NCBI GenBank assembly: GCA_963377175.1
Contig: CAUJNA010003736.1
Location: 200,399-264,398, forward strand
Direction of reading: 5' to 3'
Origin: Effrenium voratum
Lineage: Eukaryota > Sar > Dinophyceae > Suessiales > Symbiodiniaceae
Length of the DNA: 64,000 nucleotides
A program made the position numbers and the translations under genes. Below the pieces are notes generated by a model, which made no database searches, was not told the DNA's origin, and worked only from the letters and a program-made list of their open reading frames with translations. This document shows, in pieces, positions 55,044-64,000 of this stretch. The stretch's first letter is position 1; the number at the start of each line of letters is the position of its first letter.

Positions 55044-57888
55044 ATGCCTTCAATAAATTTAACAAACTTTGAAAATGTTGTAGCGCACACAATTAGTGAA
55101 ATCAATTCTACAAGCCGGGTGACAAACATTAGAAACATATACGCTAATCAATCAGATATAATTGATTTACTCAACAACAAAGCAGACCAAGTAGATACTT
55201 ACACAAAGGAGCAGATAAATGCTAATTTTTATGATATAACTGAAACATATGACAAAACAGAAATTAATGTATTATCAAATAATATTAGTTCAAATACATT
55301 TTTAATAGGTAATCTGACAATAACTTCAAATACAAATTTTGATAATATTTCATCAAATACAAATTTAATAAATAATTTAAATTCTACTATGACAACTAAT
55401 TTTAGTAACATTAGTTCTAATTCTAACTTAATTAATACAAATTTCAATAATATTTCATCAAATACAAATTTAATAAATAATTTTAATTCTACTATAACAA
55501 CTAATCTTAATAACATTAGTTCTAATTCTAACTTAATTAATACACATTTCAATAATATTTCATCAAATACAAATTTAATAAATAATTTAAATTATACTAT
55601 AACAACTAATTTTAATAATAGTAGTTCTAATTCTAATGTAATAACAGGATTAAATAGCACAATAAATTCACATATTATAGCAATAACAGATTTACAGAAT
55701 GGAGTTTCATTTAATGAATCAGATTACTATAATAAAATAACAACTAATAATTTATTATCAAATAAGTTAGATACATCAGTATTAAATAATACATTAATTC
55801 ATAATATAACAACTACTTCAATTTTCAAAAAAGCAAATTTTGGAAATTATAATAGTTTCTTTGACATGTATACTAATTATTTTGATAGTTATGTTTATGG
55901 AAGTTTAGCAGGTTCAACGATGTTTTTGAATCAACGTGGTTTTGGTGATGTAGAAATTAACAATTCTTCAACTTTTCAAAATGATAAGATAATATTAAAT
56001 CATAATACCACAATATTAAGTAATTTACAAGTATCTGGTTTATTTTCGTGTTCATCTATGTTAGATGTTGCAGGTTCTGATGCTAGATATGTTTTACAAT
56101 CAGATGGATTAAGTGGAATAATAGCAGGAAATACATACAATTAATTCAATAATTACTATCAATAATTCACAGGATACATCATTAGGACAAAAGTTGGATA
56201 AAATAGATACTAACGCTCAAGCATTAGCAGGTGCTATTAATTTTAGTGATAATACAACTTTACATAGTAATTTAAGTATGTTGACTACTGGAAGTATAAT
56301 ATGTAATAAGTTTAGCACTACATCGTCGCCTAATGTTGGATTGCAAGTGACTTTTCAAATGTTCAATCGTGAATTTAATATTAATAGAGATGGCAGAATG
56401 TGGATGTCAAGCAATGGTAATCAATGGGAAACTCAAATCGGAGACGCTAATGTTGGTCATGTATGGGTTAAGGATAGGTTCGGTTTAGGTGCTGTTGGTG
56501 TTAATGGTTATGATTTAAATTGTGCTGGAAAATCGAGATTTATTGATTCAGTTGATTTTATAGGAACTGACAAGGCAGTAAATCTTAACAATGGTTCATA
56601 TTTGAATTTTAATAATAATGGTTCAATACAAAGATATACACCAGATGCCATAGAAGGTTTATATATGTCTCATCATGATTTCGTTGCTATTAGTGTTGGC
56701 GATGTTAGTAATGCGTCTAATCAATATATGATGTGTGATGGATTAGTGAATAAATCTATTTTTAATAAACCTGTTGATGTGTTAGGTAATATTTATACAA
56801 ATGCTGCTGTTAATTGTGATAATGTTAATATTGATACTGATGGTAAATTAACAATTGATACAAATTGTGAATTATATAGATATGTTAGTGCTTTTTCATC
56901 TTTTGATATGAGAAATACTGATGCTAATTCTTCAATTAGGTTCATTTGTGGAGACCCTGCTGTTCAATCTAATATAGTTGGAGCAGTTAATATTTCTAGC
57001 GGATGGACTTTTAATACTGCTACTGCTGATTTTATGGGTAATTTATTTGCTGATGATGTTTATGTTAAAACTAATGGAGCATTAAGAAGCAATCATATAG
57101 CGCCTAATGGTGGAACATTAGTAACCGTTGATACTAATTTAGCAGTTTAAAATGCATATTTAGCAACTAATACCATTCAATCATTTGATTTAACAACGGT
57201 TTCATTTTTGAATAATATTTCAATGACTACTGGAACAGACATAAAGATGGGAACGATTGAAATATCAACTTATTACGATGGAACTAGTTTATCTACAATT
57301 GATGTAATATTCAGAACATCAAACACTGCGTTTAGAGTAGCAGATAGTTCAACTACACCTTCTGTTTTATTATCTATTGATAAGACATTTGGAACGACAG
57401 TGAATACTGGAAGTTTTACAAATAATGCTCCATCAACTTTTAATGAAAATGTATCAGTTTTAGGAACGAAATTGCTATGTAATACACTAGAACCATCAAC
57501 AGGAACTAATATAGATTTAACAGCAACAACCGTGACGATTAATGGAACATTTGTTGATTCAAGTGACTCACGATTGAAATATGACATAGTCAATATCAAA
57601 TCTAATTGTATGAATGTCATTAAGAAATTTAAACCGAAGAAGTTTAAAAGACACGATAGAAATGATGGTGGTAAAACTCATATAGGATATATCGCAGATG
57701 AAGTATTGAAAGCAATTCCTAAAGAGTTTGAAAATATTGTATGTAAAGATAAAGAGTATTTAGGATTGAATTATTTAGTTTTACCCGTGCTAGTTCATAA
57801 GGCAGTATTAGAGTTGAATGATAAAATAGATAAACTTGAAAAAGACATTAAGGAATTGAAAAAAGAAAATCTAAATAATAATATATAA
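55044..57888 (+). pseudogene. Fibre protein gene with complete S74 autoprocessing domain (copy C)
   Basis: This is the only copy with the whole C-terminus. Full extent is about 948 codons: a short head, the 35-residue shaft repeats, a beta-rich knob-like middle, then the S74 intramolecular chaperone (SSDSRLKYD with the likely self-cleavage Ser, HIGYIADEV, LNYLVLPVLVHKAV) and a final coiled coil (NDKIDKLEKDIKELKKEN). In phages and chloroviruses this domain trimerises the fibre and is then cleaved off. Lesions: the shared frameshift near 56142 and TAA 57148-57150. The last 226 codons (57208 on) are open. The stop overlaps the next start as TAATG. Confidence 0.8.
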
Positions 57889-58100
57889 TGGGGAATTCAA
57901 ATAGTAATGTTGAAAATTCAAGTATTGATAAAATCAATGATATTGATGTAGAACAATTAGATTTAAGTAATATTGATAAATTACAGTTGAAAGCAATTAA
58001 GCAAATGAGTGAAAGATTAGAACACCTAGAGAAAATAAAATGTGACACATTAATATATAAATTACCGGCGTTGAATTTATGTAGTTATAGTTTATTCTGA
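57888..58100 (+). CDS. 70-residue protein with N-myristoylation-type start (copy C only)
   Basis: The protein begins MGNSNSN, fitting the MGxxxS pattern for N-terminal myristoylation, then has an acidic Asp/Leu/Ile-rich helix. No family is recognised. Its ATG overlaps the fibre stop by one base (TAATG), so it might be translated by reinitiation or from its own transcript. A membrane-associated virion or assembly role is inference. Confidence 0.5.
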   Translation: MGNSNSNVENSSIDKINDIDVEQLDLSNIDKLQLKAIKQMSERLEHLEKIKCDTLIYKLPALNLCSYSLF

Positions 58101-58191
58101 TTTTCAAATATTAAAAAAAATGTTTAATTAAAAAAATATTAATAAAAAATACTAATAAAACTTTGTCTATCATCATTGATGACTTTAATAG

Positions 58192-58644
58192 TTATGTTTT
58201 CACTTGTAATGAAATAAAATTAACCATATTACACCTATACACTAATTTAATTTCATGAAGGTCTTTATTAAGAAAATAATAAATATCAAATAAATTAATT
58301 GATGTCAACGTACGATTACGAACTTGATTCAAACATTCAAATGAAGTAGATGTAGCAAGTATCTCATATTCAATTAATGATTTTAATGGTTTATGATTTT
58401 GATGTAATTTATCTAACTCACTTAAATTAAACATATATGCTATTCCATTATTAATATTGATATTATCAATTTCAAAATAATGTATGTTATTTAATTTGTA
58501 AGACTTATACTGGTTTCAATTTATTCATACAATTTTAATAATATTACTTTTTATTTTTATTTTTATTTTTAATAATCTAACATCACCTAAATTATAAGAT
58601 AATACAAGGTTTTTAATGTCTAATGGCAAATCATAAAATAACAT
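58192..58644 (-). pseudogene. F-box-like protein relic (copy C only)
   Basis: A frame beginning at the ATG 58642-58644 starts MLFYDLPLDIKNLVLSYN, which has the LP.DI...VLSY spacing of an F-box. It runs 39 codons, meets two in-frame stops, then continues in the same frame to a TAA at 58192 (the last 80 codons are open from 58434). F-box proteins recruit targets to SCF ubiquitin ligases, and viruses use them against host proteins. The domain call rests on one short motif. Confidence 0.4.
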
Positions 58645-58705
58645 AATATATTTCAATATTTATTTAATTTGAATGCTTTTTCAAATCTAACATATTTAAT
58701 TGTTT

Positions 58706-59050
58706 TTAATCAACTGGAACTCTTGTTGAACCACCAACACTGTAATTATCACTATCACTATCACAATCAGTATCATTTTCTATACGAATATGTTCTTCCA
58801 ATTCTTTCCTTCTTCTTTTTTCTTCCTTAAAAGTAATATGACAATTACTTTCAATATGGTGAGGAGCATCCTTCATTAAAAAAGTTTCACCACATTCACA
58901 CTCTACTAATTGTTGTAGTCTTTGCTTCCGATATTCTTGAATCTGTTTTGGTATGTCATCACGGCTTCGCCCTGATGAGGGACTACGTCCGTCATCACCG
59001 CAAAACCTTACTGGTTCTTCATATATTCTTTCTTGAAACATTTTTAACAT
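58706..59050 (-). CDS. 114-residue zinc-finger protein (copy C only)
   Basis: The finger CECGETFLMKDAPHHIESNC resembles the one in the 155-residue protein, including the preceding VE. It is flanked by Arg/Gln- and Lys/Glu-rich helices and has a Ser/Asp-rich acidic tail. I start it at the ATG at 59050; a longer frame to 59122 would overlap the ATPase end. Function unknown, probably nucleic-acid or partner binding. Confidence 0.6.
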   Translation of the reverse strand: MLKMFQERIYEEPVRFCGDDGRSPSSGRSRDDIPKQIQEYRKQRLQQLVECECGETFLMKDAPHHIESNCHITFKEEKRRRKELEEHIRIENDTDCDSDSDNYSVGGSTRVPVD

Positions 59051-59069
59051 TCTATAATATATAGTAGAT

Positions 59070-59824
59070 TTATTTTGGTTTAAAAGCTTTCTCAAATCTA
59101 ACATAAAACATATTATTAACATCTTTGGAATTCATATTAACATAAAAGAAGGAGTATGGCTTATCATCTACCGCTTTATGATACATATTTAACAGTTGCT
59201 CTTTATCAACAATGGCAGAGTTTTCCTCAATGAATGACATTAACTCTGATACATTCTTTAACTTGAATATATACAACGAACTTGAATTCGACCTAATGAT
59301 TGGTGCTAGGACACGGTATTTTTGAACGCTTAAACAGAAACTAATGGCGTCGTGTCTGCCTCTCGTTGCCAGTCCATGTAATAATTTGCTGTATCTAACA
59401 AATTTCGGGTCGTCTGCAAAATCATCAACTATGATTAAAATTGAATGTAGTTTCTTCATCTTCTGTTCTTTCATATAGTGAATTATCTTTCTTTGCGTGT
59501 TAATTATTTCTTCCAGTTCTTCAGGTTGGTAGGTGTCATAGTATAGCTTTTCTTTTTCGTCATCAACCTTCATATTATCTGTTTGGTATTTCTTGACTTC
59601 AACGAAGGTAGGGTCATTATGAACTGACGGGCTAAAAATGAATATACGAGCGAAGCAGTCCCTATAAACATGTAGGATAAGGTTCGGATTAAAACTGCTT
59701 TGCCACCCGTTGATGAAGCAACAACAATTGAGCGAAAAGGTAGTTTTGGTACATGTTCATATTTGGATTGTTTGAATTCATAATCAGTTATGTTTATTGG
59801 TTTTATTATTGGAACGTTTGTCAT
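59070..59824 (-). pseudogene. FtsK/HerA-family genome-packaging ATPase, frameshifted (copy C only)
   Basis: The N-terminal piece (59570-59824) contains VVASSTGGKAVLIRTL at the Walker A position. The first Gly is replaced by Ala and the final Ser/Thr after Lys by Ala, so nucleotide binding is probably impaired. The frame breaks around 59660-59680. In the next frame FSPSVHNDPTF follows, then ILIIVDDFADDP (Walker B) and SVQKYRVLAPIIRSN (sensor region), ending at 59070. In Polintons and large DNA viruses this enzyme pumps DNA into the capsid. It is about 250 codons overall, normal for the family. Confidence 0.8.
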
Positions 59825-59884
59825 AATTGATATTAAAGATATATAGAAAATTATATTTGAAAATTAAGTTGTAATTAATATTAA

Positions 59885-60270
59885 ATGGAACATCTTTATG
59901 TTATGAGTGGTTGTGAATAACATAATGGAACAGGCTTTCCATTTCTTCAATCAATAAGCATTGAAGCTAATTAGTTTGATGCATTGTAAAGAAAACCCCA
60001 AGTGCTGTGCCCTCCGAATATTCTACCATGCATGAAATAATAAGGTTAATTAGAATCATTTATCTTACTATTTATATGAATAGGAGTTATTCAGATTATA
60101 TTGATATAATAAATGAAGTACAACATAGAGAAGATGTTGTTATAACCGATAATAAAATTACGAAATGTTGTTATTATTCATTAGAATTAATTAAGCTAGG
60201 AATTCAATATATCAAAAATAAAAATGTACATATTAATATAAATGCCAAGAAAGAAAAACAAAAAGAATAA
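59885..60270 (+). pseudogene. Probable decayed gene; last 80 codons still open
   Basis: From an ATG at 59885 a protein-like frame (MEHLYVMSGCE, then FPFLQSISIEAN) contains three stops. It shifts near 60005 into the frame that is open from 60028 to 60270 (MHEIIRLIRIIYLTIYMNRSYSDY and so on). No family is recognised. The open part may also be a separate 80-residue gene. It overlaps the next gene by 29 bases. Confidence 0.35.
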
Positions 60271-60607
60271 GACAGGTTTAAGTGTTTCTTCAACTGATGA
60301 AGAAAAAGATGAAATTTTTCAAGAAACATCAGTTATTGAGTTTTCTTGTCCAATGTGTAAAAATATGTTAGAAATGGAAAATGAATTAGAAATACAAAAG
60401 AAAGGAAATTGTAAATGCTCGTGTATTCCAACAAGTTTCAAATTGAGTAAAAACGATAAAAGGCTGAATATTGATAAAACTAAAGACAGTATCAACTTAG
60501 AAACAGATGTTCATAATATAACTTTTAAATGGGGTAAGGATGCAACACTCTCGGAAAATGGTGATAACGAAACGCAGGAAACTATTAAACAAATGATGAA
60601 AAATTAG
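60242..60607 (+). CDS. 121-residue protein with Cys-rich zinc-ribbon-like centre
   Basis: The N-terminus is very basic (PRKKNKKNK). The centre has CPMC and, about 18 residues on, CKCSC, which could bind zinc. The C-terminus is Asn/Lys/Glu-rich. No family is recognised; a nucleic-acid-binding role is possible. It overlaps the preceding frame on the same strand. Confidence 0.5.
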   Translation: MPRKKNKKNKTGLSVSSTDEEKDEIFQETSVIEFSCPMCKNMLEMENELEIQKKGNCKCSCIPTSFKLSKNDKRLNIDKTKDSINLETDVHNITFKWGKDATLSENGDNETQETIKQMMKN

Positions 60608-60677
60608 TATTTAAAGAGTAGATTTAACATAATTTAAACATTTTGTTTTAAAAGTTTAATAGTATAGTATAGTATAT

Positions 60678-60878
60678 ATGGAAGGTGTGGATAAACTAAT
60701 TTTGAAAATTGATGAAATAATGGAACAAAATAAACGCATGTATCAACTGTTAGAAAGTATGAAGAAACCAGCTTACAATAATCTAATAATTATCAACCAA
60801 AAGAAGTTGATAGAGAGAGCACTGAATACAAGAATAAACGAAATGTTTATGTTAAAAAACTTAATGAAAAGTCATTAA
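60678..60878 (+). CDS. 66-residue helical protein, possibly frameshifted
   Basis: The protein starts MEGVDKLILKIDEIMEQNK, which predicts a coiled coil. A short AGTAT direct repeat lies immediately upstream (60660-60675). The neighbouring frame from about 60785 to the stop at 60953-60955 also looks coding (Lys/Asn-rich, NNQVWISTKSSILKIP). The original gene may have been about 90 codons with a shift near 60780. Its end would meet the integrase end tail to tail. Confidence 0.4.
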   Translation: MEGVDKLILKIDEIMEQNKRMYQLLESMKKPAYNNLIIINQKKLIERALNTRINEMFMLKNLMKSH

Positions 60879-60944
60879 AGAACCTAAACAATCAAGTCTG
60901 GATTTCTACCAAGTCAAGTATATTGAAGATACCAAGAAATATGT

Positions 60945-61824
60945 TTAATCATTAACTAACAAAATTTCGTGTTTCAGAAGTGGTTTGTTTATTCCTGCTA
61001 CTCTGTAAGTTTTATTGCCCATAATATCAACAACATTGAATATTTTATTAGACCATGTAGAGTTATACTCTTTTTTGTCGGTGTAATTGCCTCTTTTCTT
61101 TTGAAACACTTTTATCTTATCGTTCTCCTGTATTCTGGGATACTTTCTTTTGTTCTTTTCTCGTAGTTTCAGATTGACCTTTACATTTCATCCTTGTTGA
61201 CGAGTGTAATGTGCTGTTATACTGTTTCAATGCTGGTGTTAAGGCATCAGTCCATTTCATATTATTAAACCTAGCTCTATCATGAATTTTGTTTTTCATC
61301 GTCCTAATAAAACGTTCGGCTACATTTGCGTGTGTCTTCGTTATTATGTGTTTGATACCTTCGCTGTTGAAGAAATCCTGAACTTGGTTTTTGGTTGCAA
61401 ACGCTCCATCATCATCAGAATACACAGACATAGGGTAACCCATCTTTTTAAAACTTGTTCTAAGCGCCTTCAAAACGTGCTCTCCGTCTCTTTCCTCCAT
61501 TGGTATTACATCTGCTAATTTGCTGAAGATGTCAATCACGACTAAAGCATACTGTGGAACGTTCTTGTCTTTTGCTAAAGGTGACATATGCATTATGTCG
61601 ATTTGATATTCATACCTAGCAAACGGAGCGGTATAGGAATTTGTGCCTCTATAATTCGTGATTTGTTTATTGGGTTGTTTCTTCAAGAAAGACTTTACAT
61701 CGTCTAATGTTATTGTTGGGTCTTCTTCCTTTGCCTTCTTGTGTGTCGCTTGTGTGCTTCCGAAACCCTCGTCTAAGTCATAATAGATGTTGCTGATTAT
61801 TTGGTCTTTCGTTAATCTCGCCAT
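60945..61824 (-). pseudogene. Retroviral-type (DDE) integrase, C-terminus frameshifted (copy C only)
   Basis: The N-terminal and catalytic parts (61117-61824) show Asp76 in QIDIMHM, Asp137 in YSDDDGAF and Glu170 in NVAERFIRT, the DDE triad of Polinton and retroviral integrases. The frame breaks at an extra base near 61178. A neighbouring frame continues to the stop at 60945-60947 with YPRIQEND, FQKKRGNYTDKKEY and YRVAGINKP, typical of the chromo/SH3-like C-terminal domain. Total about 293 codons. The enzyme inserts the linear viral genome into host DNA. The catalytic core is complete, but the DNA-binding tail is out of frame. Confidence 0.85.
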
Positions 61825-61922
61825 TATATTATTTGATAGACAATATGTTTATCGATATAAACCCCCACCCCTTAACATAAAATAACTTGAATAAATATTA
61901 ACTTATAATATTAAGAAGTGAA

Positions 61923-62342
61923 ATGCCAATGTTAGGAGTGACAGAAAAAGAGCTGGAACAGGATAGAAAGATAATATTGAGTTTCATTAAGGATAATCCC
62001 TATCCATCATATAAACAAGTCATTGAAATAATTAAAAACGATAGAGCGATTGAAGGCATTTATCCGGATGTGTTCGCCGAGTATGGAGAACAAAATCATC
62101 AATGGATAAAAGAGATTTACGAAAACATAATGAAAGAAGAACTCGTTAAACATAATGGTAATAGTATTAATGAAAGAGGAGGAATGACAGCAATGCAGTT
62201 TAATTACTATACTTTGATATCAGTGTTGCGTTATTTAGTACAACAAAGAACACCAATGAAATATTATGACGTTAACATCTGGTATAATATCAGAAACATC
62301 TTATGCAGTTCTTGGAACAACATAGGAGAGTGGAGACATTGA
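61923..62342 (+). CDS. 139-residue protein of unknown function at the right end
   Basis: An intact frame starting MPMLGVTEKELEQDRK, with mixed helices and an aromatic-rich C-terminus (YYDVNIWYNIRNILCSSW). No family is recognised. It is divergent from the integrase across a 98-bp gap containing CCCCCACCCC. It is the last gene before the right terminal repeat. Confidence 0.5.
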   Translation: MPMLGVTEKELEQDRKIILSFIKDNPYPSYKQVIEIIKNDRAIEGIYPDVFAEYGEQNHQWIKEIYENIMKEELVKHNGNSINERGGMTAMQFNYYTLISVLRYLVQQRTPMKYYDVNIWYNIRNILCSSWNNIGEWRH

Positions 62343-62492
62343 AAATAGGTTTATTCATATTATTCTACAACTATATGATTACAACATTTATACACTTATA
62401 TGTTATAATTATAGTGAACTTTTAACCTATAAACATTTCATTAAATGACAAACCAGAAGAACCGCCCAAAAGCCAACCCGTGAAACCACAGA

Positions 62493-62688
62493 AAGTCCTA
62501 ACCTCTTTCAATCAATAAAACTAAAAGTTGAAATCTGGAACGAAACAGGGGACCAAATCATCAATTCGTTACCGCATTCATATCGGTATTTCTTGCCCCC
62601 AAAATCAGCCTTGAAAAAACAAATAAGATAGAACAAAAACCAGAACAGGCAACCATCTACCCCCCGCCCCCTGAAATCAGCCTTTTCT
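62493..62688 (-). repeat. Right terminal inverted repeat, copy C
   Basis: The reverse complement matches 41324-41539 closely, apart from one ~18-bp gap and scattered substitutions. The more diverged sequence suggests an old insertion. It ends CCTTTTCT, followed by ACATTT. Confidence 0.7.
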
Positions 62689-62694
62689 ACATTT

Positions 62695-62890
62695 TTTCCC
62701 CCCGCCCCCCCAAGATCCGCGCCCAGCGGCTTTCGTCTGTCAACTGTCTGGCAACTGACTCCACTGTCTGGCAAACTATCCAGCAACTCACGGACAACTA
62801 TCTGTCAAGTGTCTTCCAAAAAGCCTCCCAAACAATCGCAAGGCCTGTCATGGAAAGAGGCCAACGGAAGGTGAGGCGGTTCTTCTGGGG
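62695..62890. other. Right host flank, proximal part
   Basis: GC-rich sequence outside the right repeat, starting with a C-rich run and containing several imperfect CTGTCTGGCAACT-like words between about 62740 and 62815. No gene recognised. Confidence 0.5.
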
Positions 62891-63277
62891 ATGGAGGGCC
62901 CGGACGAAGACTTGGTGCCTTACCTTGCGCCGTTCCCAGAAGAAGTCCCACGGCCCTTTCAACCAAATGCAGCGGCAGTCCCTCTACCCAGCATGGCGGC
63001 GACGGGGGGCTCAGAGTAGAAGGAGGAGCCAGACGACGGGCAGCTGGTCGCGGAGGCGGACGGTGAGGGGTGGAATAGCCTTGGGGCGGCGGCGGAGGCG
63101 GCGGAGGTGGAGGAGCCGCCAGTTGAGCAGGTCCACGCCGCGGCTGTGTCGCTTGGCGTGGACCTCTTAACCCTCACTGCGAAGCCTTCACCCGGACATG
63201 GGCGGCGCCGCAGCTCCTTGCTTTTTTTGGCAAAGTTTTTGGCTAGCGCTGACGCTCAAGAGTTTTTACGGGAGTAA
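62891..63277 (+). pseudogene. Acidic host ORF with one in-frame stop
   Basis: From ATG 62891 a frame encodes MEGPDEDLVPYLAPFPEEVP, then a TAG, then a Glu/Ala/Gly-rich acidic stretch and LLFLAKFLASADAQEFLRE before the stop at 63277. The composition and continuity look protein-like, while competing frames are Arg- or Ser-rich low complexity. It could be a decayed host or retroelement gene, or an exon-like region. Confidence 0.3.
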
Positions 63278-64000
63278 AAGGTGGCAGGAATTGACGAAAT
63301 AATGGTTGAGAGGAAATGCTGGCGAGAGCTCGCAAGTTCATACGCGAGGGAACCTGAAGTAGTACGTCGGACTGGCTGCAAAGCTGGAGGACCAATTTGG
63401 CGTTCTCCTTTGCCACTGCCAGAAAAGTGTCAAGCAATTCAAGGCTATGGCAGGCCAGTGTTTTTTCCTTTTTTGGAAACCCCGAAAATCAAAGAGTCTA
63501 GTCGCAACTTTTGGGCGCAGCAACCGGTGCAGGCTGCCCCACATGCTCTCAGGAGCACCAAGGCTGTGGTTTTGTGGCTGGGTGCTTGCGCGTTCAAAAG
63601 GACTTCCCAGCTCTTTGGACAAAATTTTTGAATCGCGCACGGAAACGTGGCAGAACGCCAAGCGCGCTGTGAGGGACGCCTGCCTCACTGCTGCCGCGCC
63701 TTAGCTCTGACAGAATTGTTTCAACCGACTCTTAAGCCGTCCCCCACCAAATTCCCACCAACCAACAGCTTGTTGAGGTGACCGACCCAAGAAAGCAGCC
63801 AGCGACGCACCAATTCACCGCCAAGCACCCAACAGCCGGTTTTTTGAGCACTAAATCCGCGAAGGAGAACGGGCTCCACCTCCACGGAGAAGAGGGGAGT
63901 GGCGACAGCATTGCGCAGCTAAAGTAGGCGAGTCCTCGTCCTCTGTTGCTGCTCTGTGGGCAACAAACCACCTGCTGCCCCTGTGACGGCTGCGCCTGTG
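63278..64000. other. Right host flank, distal part; nothing recognised
   Basis: Mixed-composition sequence with short open frames on both strands and no recognisable domain, RNA gene or repeat. Confidence 0.4.

Larger units (their letters stand above)
41324..62688. mobile_element. Copy C: the only copy with both ends, about 21.4 kb
   Basis: The length, terminal inverted repeats beginning AG and ending CT, possible 6-bp target duplication, protein-primed polymerase, retroviral-type integrase, packaging ATPase and capsid genes together fit a Polinton/Maverick. The AT-rich viral part runs from about 44335 to 62480. The first 2.8 kb inside the left repeat is GC-richer. Core genes carry lesions, so the element is not autonomous. 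Confidence 0.85.

Noticed and set aside
62850..63170. Arg-rich 106-codon plus-strand frame
   Set aside because: Arg runs come from GC-rich triplets; the neighbouring frame (62891-63277) gives a more protein-like acidic sequence.
1..64000. tRNA or rRNA genes, long terminal repeats, and a dinoflagellate spliced-leader sequence
   Set aside because: None was seen by eye on either strand; the host assignment therefore stays open.

Overview
The window is nuclear-type DNA of a eukaryote, probably a single-celled alga or other protist. It holds three directly repeated copies of one integrated Polinton/Maverick-type (adintovirus-like) double-stranded DNA virus. Evidence: an AT-rich block with a protein-primed family B DNA polymerase of Polinton type, a retroviral-type (DDE) integrase, an FtsK/HerA packaging ATPase, hexon-like and penton-like capsid proteins, a fibre with an S74 autoprocessing domain, a class 3 lipase, a GIY-YIG nuclease and several small zinc-finger proteins. 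This block is flanked by GC-richer, gene-poor sequence with poly(C), GA and AT microsatellites. A dinoflagellate host is a guess from genome style only; I found no spliced leader or diagnostic host gene.

Layout. Copy A: left flank 1-2298, element 2299-18695, cut off inside the fibre gene. Spacer: a 26-bp echo of the left flank (18696-18721), then 2.1 kb seen once (18722-20807). Copy B: left flank 20808-23106, element 23107-39493, cut at exactly the same fibre codon and joined straight to left-flank sequence (39494 on). Copy C: left flank 39494-41323, element 41324-62688, the only copy with its right arm (end of fibre, ATPase, integrase and small genes). Right flank 62689-64000. Repeat periods are 20,807 bp (A to B) and 18,221 bp (B to C).

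Ends. A ~200-bp inverted repeat lies at 41324-41539 and 62493-62688, starting AG and ending CT, flanked by near-identical 6-mers (ACATGT / ACATTT). This suggests a 21.4-kb element with Polinton-style termini. About 2.8 kb of GC-richer, non-viral-looking DNA lies just inside the left repeat (an intact 309-321-residue ORF, a 23-bp minisatellite and a strand-skewed C/A-rich tract).

Gene plan of each copy: a left block on the minus strand (nuclease, polymerase, 68-residue ORF, zinc-finger protein, acidic protein, small coiled-coil protein, second zinc-finger protein, penton), then from about 13.7 kb of the unit a plus-strand block (lipase, small ORF, hexon, fibre). The right arm of copy C adds a small myristoylation-type protein, an F-box-like relic, a third zinc-finger protein, the ATPase, small ORFs, the integrase and a 139-residue protein.

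State. No copy is intact. Several lesions are common to all three copies (polymerase stop between motifs B and C, GIY-YIG frameshift, lipase stop, hexon N-terminal frameshift, fibre frameshift), so decay began before amplification. Further nonsense mutations are shared only by A and C, while A and B share the right-hand truncation, so the array has a mosaic history. The hexon core, the 327- and 321-residue proteins, the 87-residue protein and the left-arm ORF remain open in all copies.
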